Assembly: GCA_027475525.1 (NCBI GenBank) | Contig: JAMWFC010000126.1 | Coordinates: 372,001 to 436,000, forward strand | Reading direction: 5' to 3' | Source of the DNA: Macrolepiota albuminosa | Lineage: Eukaryota > Basidiomycota > Agaricomycetes > Agaricales > Agaricaceae | DNA: 64,000 nt | Shown: piece after piece, positions 55,850 through 64,000 of the stretch | How the letters are laid out: every line of letters starts with the position of its first letter | Position numbering within the stretch: position 1 is the stretch's first letter | Position numbers and translations under genes: made by a program | Notes under the pieces: model-generated | The model's database searches: none | Told to the model about the DNA's origin: nothing | Seen by the model: the letters and a program-made list of their open reading frames with translations, nothing else

Positions 55850-57235
55850 CACACCATTAGTCCCCGTTAAGGTGGAGTAGGGGGAGTAGAACCCACCGCT
55901 GTACACAATATTGAATATCAATAAACGAATATTCCACTGAACTACTGAGACTGGTTGCACCACTGACATCAGCTGGCTCACATGCCAATGTCAGCTACTG
56001 TCTCCCCACACTACCTCACACGCCACCCCTGTCTACTACATGCACCCCGCTTCCCTCCTCCCTCCTGACCTGACGTCCGCTGGCATACCAGTGGACACCC
56101 ATGCTCCTCCCCACCCCCATTCCTCTTCCGCCACCCCCCACGCTCTCCGTGACGCCATCCCATGCAGCGGACACCCATGCACCCTGTTTCCTTCTCTCCT
56201 GCTCTAATGCCAGACAATGCCAGACAATGCTAGGAGTTGCTGACAGATGCACGACAGATGCCAACAGATGCCAGCGGATGCCAGCAGGTCACGATGGCTG
56301 CCAACAAACTCTGATGGATGCCAGCTGATGGCCAGCTGATGGCTGCTGATGCCAACACCCCTTTCAAGCCACAAAAACTCTTTTGGAAGGTATGCCACCC
56401 CCCTTCCACCTCAAAAAATCCATATGGGAACCTGCGGAAATGTAGGTGGGCATCTGTTCATTGTGTTATCCAACCTTTGAATCTATCTGTTAGTAACAGA
56501 CCTGCGATGCAATGGTTAAATGTGCGTTCCGTTGCTGGAGGCTTTCCCAAGGCCGGGGGTTCAATTCCTCTCCACAGGCATATGGTGGGCAAGACAAAGT
56601 TACCTTTTTCCTTGGTCCAACCAGACTCTGTGGACCTGCATAGGCCTCTGTGGATGTCTACTGGTGCCCTGCGCAGGCCTGCATGGGCCCACATAGGTTC
56701 GAGTCCGTCGACATACGTCTGCGTGGATGTCTGCTGGTGGCTTGCGTAGGTCTGCATAGGTTTGCAGGGCCCTTTTGTGGATGTATGCTGGCATTGGGGG
56801 TAGAAAAAGGAGGGAAGGGGAGACATGCAGCCTCGAGTTATTGCAGGGAGGAATGGAGAGGGGAGGGAAGTGGGGAACCTTGAGGAGGGTTTATTCATGC
56901 CATGAAGTCCGCCAATGGAGGAGGTTTTCACTTGTGGGCTGATGCCTGCCGGCGGCCACTAATGCACATTGATGTCTGCTAGTGTCCACTGGCATCTGCT
57001 GGGCCTGCATGCGCATGTGTGTGCCCGCCTTTTATCGATCCACTGGACTGTGTCATACAGCACATTGTGATATGTCTGCAGCTCTGTATTCTATGGCACT
57101 GTGGGGACTGCTCTGCTCCAGTGTAGCGGACTCCACTGGACATGTATGGTACGGCACAAAGCGAGCTCCTGTACAATGTATGACACATACCGTTGTGATG
57201 TCTCTATGTAGTGACAGTGCCTCCATCAAAGCATA
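55850..57235 (-). repeat. dispersed repeat R1, copy 3, inverted
   Basis: The minus-strand copy of the repeat at 41235-42660, including the SINE-like unit at one edge (55870-55951), the CTGGCATC array, the tRNA-like block (56498-56590), the CCCTTTTGTGGATGTATGC block and ATACAGAGCTGCAG. It extends further than copy 2 at the far end (57105-57230), where it matches copy 1 at 31700-31830. Confidence 0.75.
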
Positions 57236-57329
57236 GTAGACTTAGACCTCTCACTAAAGAGGAAGAACCTACTGGTGACAAATTCCCTGCTACTGCTGAT
57301 ATATTTATTTCTACTGGTGACATCTCTGC

Positions 57330-57483
57330 CCCTGCTACTGACCAATTGTAATGAAGTTATGTTGGTGTGGAAGCTTATGGTTCATACTGCACAGAATCAG
57401 ACCAGTCCCTGCTACTGACCAATTGTAATGAAGTTATGTTGGTGTGGAAGCTTATGGTTCATACTGCACAGAATCAGACCAGT
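57330..57483. repeat. 77-bp exact tandem duplication
   Basis: CCTGCTACTGACCAATTGTA recurs at 57331 and 57408. Confidence 0.95.
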
Positions 57484-57845
57484 CCAGTCTATTGACTATG
57501 TAGTATCAACACAAAATAAGCTGCTTACTAAGCAGCAGAGATGTACATATTTATATGTATGTAAATATAATTATATTATAATAAATATAATATAATATTT
57601 GCTAATCTACTAACTAAAAGCTATGTGGCTGACACTACATAGCACACTATGCTACACACCCTCCAATCAGAAAGAAATCTTCCTGTGTAACAATGACAAA
57701 CAATTTAGTAGGGATGGTGTTGGGTTGAAAGAGGGGAAACAAGTCCAGTAGACCTGTGTCCTGTTCATGAAGATGAACAGATTAAATGAATTTACCAAGA
57801 TGGTGTCTTGTGACCAATCTATATGTATATCATGAGGTTGCAACT

Positions 57846-57925
57846 AGTCCCAGTGGTTCAGTGGAATATTTGTCAATAGATATTCAGTATTGTGTGGAGT
57901 GGTGGGTTCGACTCCCTTAGTACAC
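57846..57925 (+). repeat. tRNA-derived SINE-like repeat
   Basis: CAGTGGTTCAGTGGAATATT and GTGGGTTCGACTCCC. It lies at the left edge of the second KDZ block copy, matching 43355-43425. Confidence 0.7.
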
Positions 57926-57999
57926 CTTAATGACATATAATAGTGTCTTTTTATACTGCTGCATTTTTGCACTACATGTACATTGTACTAACTTTTGAT

Positions 58000-58090
58000 A
58001 AGCACCTGTGGTCCAATGGAATATTGATACATTGATATTTTATATTGTGCAGAAGAGGCAAGAGGCAGGTTTGACTCCCTCTAGTGCACA
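58000..58090 (+). repeat. tRNA-derived SINE-like repeat
   Basis: GCACCTGTGGTCCAATGGAA (exact A-box word) and GCAGGTTTGACTCCCTCTAG. A GAGGCAAGAGGC duplication sits before the B box. Confidence 0.72.
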
Positions 58091-58427
58091 TTAGAGCAGC
58101 AGGCCACTGATGTCCACTCACATCATTAATTTGATCTGTTCAAAACTCTAGAAATTGCCACAGATGGATGGAAACGTGAATCTGCGCATGTGAACAGTTG
58201 ATGACACACTGTGGCTGGGCTATCTGACAATGATAGCCAGCCCTGATGTATCATTGCTTGTCATGTGCACTGCAATAAACACACGTGCAAGTTCATCCAT
58301 TCTATCCTTCTTTAGTAATTTCTAGAGTTTTGAACGGATCAACTTTATGATGCTAGCATTTTACTTGTGGTAAATTGACAGAGGTGGAAGGGGTATGCTG
58401 GAGTGGTATCCTGTACATGGATAGATC

Positions 58428-58511
58428 CAACGTCCTATGGTCTAGCAGAATGTTGTCAGTCTATATTCCTTCTAGTGCACAATTTGAAGGGTTCGAGTCC
58501 CCCTTGTGTAA
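58428..58511 (+). repeat. tRNA-derived SINE-like repeat, second subtype
   Basis: CCTATGGTCTAGCAGAATG and AAGGGTTCGAGTCCCCCTTG, with a perfect T-arm. The corresponding unit in block copy 1 lies at 43650-43700 and 43872-43930. Confidence 0.68.
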
Positions 58512-58583
58512 TCGTTGAATAGTATGTGGTTTTTTGCATCCATGAGAGTAGCATAATGGATCAAAACAATGTGATGGTTAATC

Positions 58584-60132
58584 TTAACAAAAATAAACAA
58601 CAGAAAGCCATTGAAGAGCCATTACATCAAAAAGCAGTGGAAGATTTTCTTCATCATTGGCTTTATCTGTCTCTTCTGCCATCACAAGGAATAGCGGCAG
58701 AAGATTTTCTTTGTCCTTGGTTGTAATATGTCCACCCCTCCAGACTTTCATTTGTCTGCCGTCACCAGCTGCCATGGTCTTGATTGCTTGTAGTCCTTCT
58801 GCTTCTTCACCAACAATAAATAGAGGTGGCAAAGAATTGTCATTCATCTGCTCTTCCATAGGAATGAACAAAGGGGGCAAATCATTGTTTTCCATCTCCT
58901 CTTCCACAGAAATAAACAAAGGAGGCAAATCATTGTCTTCTGTCTCCTCTTCTGCAGGAAGAACAAAGAAGGGATACCCTCTAAGTCAGAGTCACTAATA
59001 GATGGATTAGGGATATCCACCTGGTCATTGTCAGTTTTCTCCAGCTCCATGAATGTCTGGTGGATATGAGCTGCTGGGGCAGAAGGAAGTTGGGATGCTG
59101 GTTGAACCACCATGCAAGAGTATTCCATTGTAGGGCCATACACCAGTCCAGGTTTACTCTGACTGTAGAGGTGGTGGAATGGATGTTGTGGGTTTGAGGG
59201 TTTGATATGCATCAAGGATGGCTATTGGGGAGAGTTGACATCGGGAAGAGTGGTAAGATGGGCCATGGAGAGGCAATCTTGAGGATCAGGCTGCTTACTA
59301 TCAATACTATTGGTATGAGACTCAATGCCTGTCAATTGGCCCATCTGAGCAGGATCTATGGACCTGGCAACAGAACTGACAACAGAAGCAGCAATAGACT
59401 TGCTGCCAGCAAATAGGCAGATCATATCGTTGGTTGTTGTGACATGTTCCATCCTATCTAGTGACCGCTACTTGTCTAGGGCTAGAAGCATCTGCTGGTG
59501 GCTCTGAGCAGATCTGCTATCTGCAAACACACAGAGTAAATCATCTGATGGTGGGACAGACACCAATTCATTAACAGATGGCAATGTCATTGGCAGCCAG
59601 CAGTTGCATGCCAAGAAGCTGTCAAGAGAGTGGAAGCCTTGCTGATGTATGAGAAGGCAATGCTCCAGTATTTCATTGCTTAAGACCTGAACATCCTCTT
59701 GGCCAATATGGTTCCACCAATCACAGCCATACAGATTCCTGATAAGACCTTGATGGCCATCAACAAACTCCAGAATCTCTGTGGGCAAAGTTTGCTGATT
59801 TTGGAGAGGAAAAAATCAACTCATGCTTTTAATAGTGTCTGGGACATTGCAGACCACATTATTTAGTGATGCCACCCCCAGATATGACAATACAAAGTTC
59901 TATGGCCCACATTCAGATCATAATCTATTTACATATTTTGAAGTCATCTTATCAACTTCTTGTCTAGATGCTGGATAATCCATGCCTTTTCTGCTTCAAG
60001 ACTTGGCGTAAGATTGCCAAATATAGAAAGTGCTGCAATGAGGCATGACTCAATATAGTCAACAACCTCTTGCAAATTTTCTAGTACAGTAGCTTGTGAC
60101 ATGACATTGTGTGGTACAGAGGTAGATGCCAT
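58584..60132 (-). pseudogene. KDZ companion ORF, copy 2
   Basis: Starts at ATG 60132 (MASTSVPHNVMSQATVLENL), a part absent from copy 1. It continues as NLYGCDWWNHIGQEDVQVLS and CLLIHQQGFHSLDSFLACNC, across the frameshift that breaks copy 1. Stops occur at 59468 and 59222 where copy 1 has Trp codons (TGG to TAG). Only about four LPPLFI-type units remain against six in copy 1, and the C-terminal exons found at 44045-44470 are deleted here. The two copies complement each other, so the ancestral protein was probably about 600 residues or more, with an N-terminal helical part, a Ser/Thr-rich middle, an acidic repeat and an acidic tail. Function is unknown. Its constant place next to the KDZ gene is the only functional hint. 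Confidence 0.62.
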
Positions 60133-60355
60133 TGCACTGTTGCTTGTAGAAGCAGATACTGCTATGTATTAGATTTTTGTGCCTTGTAAACAAAAGTGAT
60201 TTTCAACAATTTCATTGCATGTGACTGTCACAAATCCATTCCAATCATCCGCTGATGGCAGCAGGCTATATCTATCAGTTCAATCTGTCTCTGCATCCAT
60301 CACATCAATCAGTCTCTGCATCCATCATATTAATCCATCTCTGCATCCACCATTT

Positions 60356-61979
60356 TCACAGTGGATCTGTTACAGTTTGGAGGGAAATAAAATCAGGAAG
60401 CACCTGCCTAAATTTATCAATTGCCATTGAGGCCAATTCTTGCCACATGGCCACCTTTTTGTGGGCATATGACTGGAGACCTCTTTTCTTCACTGACATA
60501 TGACGCTTTGACCAACTATCTGCCTGGTTGAAGAAATACCAAACTGTCCACTCCATTTCACTCATGACAAGCTGACATTCCTCTGTTCATCTGTGGCATT
60601 GTGCTTTAGCATGTAGATAATAAAGACAATCAACTGAAGAGATATATTCATTTAAATCTGCTTTCTGTAGAACCAGATACTTTCTCTGAATGCTAGGGTC
60701 CAATCTCAGTTGCAGCAGAGCACTGCAGGATTGTGTATAGGCACGAGCCTTCACCAGAATTGAGGCCTGGATTTTTTGAAGAGATGTGTGAGCTCGAGTT
60801 TTCACATTCTTGCTTGGGGCAACCCAGACAACATAAGAATATAGGAATGATTTCTCTGCAATGAATTCTCAAAGGGCTTGCAGAAGCCTTTCAATTTGAA
60901 TCAAGTGCAAATTGTGCTCTATCATTGTTAATGGTGAAACATTACCCATGATCATAGATGGGAAGAAGATTTCAAAATCTTCTGGAACAACTACATCTGT
61001 TGGTCCAAGGTTATCTGCTGGCGGTACCAGCAGATCTACTGGCTGTCCATCTTCCACTATTTCATTGTCATCAAAGGCTCTGGGAACTTCATCCAGTTCT
61101 AGGGGGGCAGTCCACCTTCCACTAGCGATAAACCCGCTCCTGTCCTGAGAAGCAGCGAGGACATTGAGTCAAACCTTTAATAATTCTCTTTCTGCCTTGA
61201 CCTTTTGCTAATCATCATTGCTTGCATGCCAATTCAAATGGTGAACCTGGTCCCTGAATTGCAATTCTGAGCTTCCAATTAGTGAGATAGATTAGGCCAT
61301 CAGCAATACACCTTACTGCTGCTCCTCAATGTCAAGAGCAAGTTGAATCCAGAAGGAATGAATATCTGTTGCTGCAACATCCGTTGAGTGGTTTCCACTG
61401 TCTGCTGGTCTTCACTTGCATTATTGAAGGTCATTGTACGAGCTTTCAGAATATCTATGGCTTTATGGTTTCCCTCCTTTCTGAGCCTTTCTGCCTTAGC
61501 TATTCTGGCTTCCCAGCTTATTAGTAAATCTGTTGATATTCTGATAAATTGCTTGGTAAAATATTGAATGGCTGCATCTCTCATCTCAACAGCAGTCCTG
61601 TACTTTTGATATAGGAATGGAACCATGTCAAGCAGCTTCTTCCAGTTTGAGTCACACATGTGATTATCAAGGATTTCTGCTCAATGTGCCAAGGTAGCTG
61701 TATGGGCCATCTGTAAGACTTCATTTAGTGTAGACCAGAGACTTTCAATTATCTCCCCGGCCAAATGACCAGCCCCAGGAATGAAGGACAGGGCAAAGCA
61801 GAAAAAACCAATCCTCCTTATGCCCATGGACATGAAGAAGTCCTATTGCAAAGTCCATGAGTAGATTATCTGGCAGGACTTCTCCGGCCTCAGCAAGCGC
61901 CCATGGACATGAAGAAGTCCTATTGCAAAGTCCATGAGTAGATTATCTGGCAGGACTTCTCCGGCCTCAGCAAGCCATT
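60356..61979 (-). pseudogene. KDZ transposase, copy 2, C-terminal two-thirds
   Basis: Matches copy 1 from the C-terminal helical region (VMSEMEWTVWYFFNQADSWS, 60356-60565) through the middle (60869-61160) to the catalytic region (CDSNWKKLLDMVPFLYQKYR, 61300-61659, and the HGHKED region near 61820-61860). It lacks the solo LTR of copy 1 but has an insertion at 61980-63740, beyond which 63741-63937 continues the same protein toward its N-terminus. A 77-bp duplication lies at 61822-61975. CpG positions of copy 1 are mostly TG or CA here, so this copy has been methylated or RIP-exposed longer. Inactive. Confidence 0.87.
61822..61975. repeat. 77-bp exact tandem duplication in KDZ copy 2
   Basis: GCCCATGGACATGAAGAAGT recurs at 61822 and 61899; KDZ copy 1 has it once. 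Confidence 0.95.
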
Positions 61980-63740
61980 GATAGGCTTCTACTCAGACTG
62001 AGCACATCAAGAGGCACACTATAGGCCTACAGACATAGGCCATACTTGAGACCCTAGAGATCCTCTCGGACACAGGACACCACGGACCTTAGCACTTAAT
62101 TATAGGTGTTGTTTATCAGTCTAAACCACCACTATTAAGCCTTCAGCATATACCACTTATTGACTTTGGAGAATTAGGAGACTCAGGACTCAGGGCGCTA
62201 GCATAATGGTGGAGACGTGACTTTGACCAAACCCCAATCAGTTCTATAAAGAGGTTAGCATTAGGTGCTGCTATTGGATGAGGCACTTCAATCAGAAGTC
62301 TAAAGAATCAGCAGCGACAGAACAGGATATACTCTAGCCCAACATTTTATCTATCAAGAATTGATACCAGGTTTAGTGCCAACAGTAGAACTCACGGCGT
62401 CTGTTGAGGATTTTCTGACCATACCCAGCAAAGGCCTGGCCAATCAGAATTACACTAAAAAGTGAGCAGACTCATACAAAGTTTAAGTCAGTTTAGAGTC
62501 GCCGTGGCCAATAGGCTATAATGCCATTGGTTGCCGTTATCTACAACCATGAGGAGAGGTGCTAATTGGTAGTGCCGTGAATGGACTTATTTTAAAAATA
62601 TAGTAGCGCATAGTATAAAAGATAGCTACTTTGCATGTACCTCAGAACAACAAATCATAACCTCTTGAGCACCCAGTTATACTTAGTGTTCAAATTGTGC
62701 TAGCTTTATCTGACTTTGTCACTAAGTCAGGCACTAGCCTCATCTATCTCATCTTCATCATTTATGGTGCCACCTACAGGCACATTACGCTGCGCTACTT
62801 GTCTTTTCTTCTATATCTTTGCTTAAACTATGACACTTACCATCTGCTAGGTAGCACCTGAGGCACTATCATCTAGCACATTGTTCTATCACCTCTGCTC
62901 AAGCACACCGGGACCCTGTCAGGACTCCTCACAACTATGTATGCAAGGCACTGAAGACGGTGTTTGTCAGGTTCCGCTGAGTCGGGGGCTTTCTGGGAAA
63001 GCAATCGCCCTTACAATGCAGACTTGACCTACAGATACTCGGGTGTCTGGAACTCTGGGGCTAGGACTCTGGGGTTCAAGACGCGGACAGGGGCAATCCC
63101 GGGAGAGGGGACTTGGTCCAGGGGTTTTGGGTTGTAAGTAGCTGGGGGATTCAGGTGGAGGTCGAGTCGTGAACCAGGGGTTCTAAGACGAGACCAAGTT
63201 AGTAAATTAAAGTCACGAAGTGCGTACCAATCTTTAGAGCACACGAGTATTCAAGTGTGCCAGTCAAAGCGTGCCAGTCAATGTGTACCAGTCAAACAGA
63301 GGGCACGCAACAATCCAAGTAATGCAAATGTAATATCAAGACTAACGAATACAACAGGGAACTACGCTATAAGTACTACGGGACTGGGTCTCAGGGTTTC
63401 CGGGGTGTCTGGGATGGGTTCCAGGAGTCATTGAGTAGTGGGCAGGGACTGTATACCGGGATCGCGTGTGTGGGGCGTGTGATCAATTGGCGCAGAGGGA
63501 GCTGTGATGTGTGATGCACATGATCCGATCGTTGATCAGGGCTGGTGGCAGCTGATGGCGGTCCTTGATGCGCGTGATGGTGGTGTTGGTAGTCGTAATG
63601 GCGGGCGTGTTCTTTGGGGTCAGAGGGAGGGTCCCGGATGGTGTTCCAGGGGTGTCCTAGGGTGGGTCCGGAGGGAAGGGGTTGTGACAGTGTTGTACTG
63701 CATATACGTCCAGCACACCCAACCACAATTGGCGTCATCA
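61980..63740. mobile_element. 1.76-kb insertion in KDZ copy 2
   Basis: KDZ homology stops after CAGCAAGCCATT and resumes at CTATTCAGAAAATTTGACAC. The flanks are 4-5 bp repeats CCAT(T)/CTAT(T) with one C/T difference, and the ends read TGATAGGC...GTCATCA. Inside are a TATA-like TATAAAAG at about 62596 and a further TGTCAGGTTCC...GCCCTTACA segment (62967-63015) that resembles LTR termini. No coding frame is credible. It may be an LTR-containing fragment or a non-autonomous element. Confidence 0.7.
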
Positions 63741-63937
63741 CTATTCAGAAAATTTGACACACCACTGGCATGCTATATCATATACCAGTAGGAGATGCTG
63801 AATCCCATCTATGTTGGTTGTCTTAACTGCTCATGTGATGGAAAAGTCTGTTTAAACCTGGCCTTCACCATAGGTCAAGTTTGTTACACTATTAGAAGCA
63901 AAGCAGCCATGCTGTGTACATGCCGTTGCAACAATAC
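63741..63937 (-). pseudogene. KDZ transposase, copy 2, continuation
   Basis: Corresponds to 48390-48585 of copy 1 (the region encoding YDIACQW and DFSITWAVK), interrupted at 63938 by another LTR. Confidence 0.85.
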
Positions 63938-64000
63938 TGTAAGGGCGACCTCTAGAGGCTGTGGCTCAGTCACACAGCTGGCAGAGGGAGATCCAAAGTG
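63938..64000 (-). mobile_element. family A LTR, running off the window
   Basis: Starts TGTAAGGGCGACCTC, the reverse-strand end of the family-A LTR, and reads through TGGCAGAGGGAGATCC to the window edge. It retains CpGs, so it is a young copy. Confidence 0.9.

Noticed and set aside
63391..63791. Minus-strand His/Pro-rich frame
   Set aside because: Part of the noncoding insertion in KDZ copy 2, with no start context or homolog pattern.

Overview
The window looks like a draft-assembly scaffold from a basidiomycete fungus, most likely an agaricomycete. The evidence is the 46-52 nt introns with GT/AG borders, a DUF6535-plus-ankyrin gene, a Helitron with a DUF6570-type N-terminal region, KDZ transposases with CxC2 zinc fingers, and small families of Cys-cluster proteins of agaricomycete type. 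No rRNA gene, functional tRNA gene, CRISPR array or bacterial-style operon was seen.

Layout. 0.4-9 kb is gene-bearing and AT-rich: a possible membrane-protein exon, a well-resolved DUF6535/ankyrin gene (2713-5014, minus), a small intron-rich gene of unknown function (5.7-6.2 kb, minus) and the first member of a two-gene orphan family (7852-8436, minus). 10-14.9 kb is a broken Helitron (minus) that has lost its helicase, is fused to a ubiquitin-hydrolase-like fragment and carries a solo LTR. 16.7 kb holds a 100-N gap. 17.6-18.6 kb and 21.15-23.28 kb carry plus-strand host-type genes. 24.6-25.2 kb carries the second orphan-family member with the same intron positions. From about 27 kb onward the window is a transposon graveyard: a fold-back MITE, solo LTRs with 5-bp target duplications, an internally deleted Ty3/gypsy element (33.8-39.3 kb), an orphan pseudogene (40-41.3 kb), three copies of a 1.3-kb dispersed repeat (31.7, 41.2 and 56 kb), tRNA-derived SINE-like repeats, and two direct copies of a block that joins a KDZ transposase to a companion ORF with about 16-residue LPPLFIPAEEE-type repeats (43.3-49.9 kb and 57.8-63.9 kb).

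Two global signals matter to any reader. First, at least 26 direct tandem duplications have a period of exactly 77 bp at unrelated sites, which points to unmerged k-mer overlaps in the assembly rather than biology; they frameshift several ORFs. Second, much of 27-39 kb is CpG-poor, and many broken ORFs carry in-frame stops explained by C-to-T change (CGA to TGA, CAG or CAA to TAG or TAA, TGG to TAG or TGA), as expected from methylation-linked or RIP-like decay.

The most interesting biological candidates are the KDZ plus companion-ORF block, the orphan gene pair, the tRNA-derived repeat family, and the MITE with palindromic ends.
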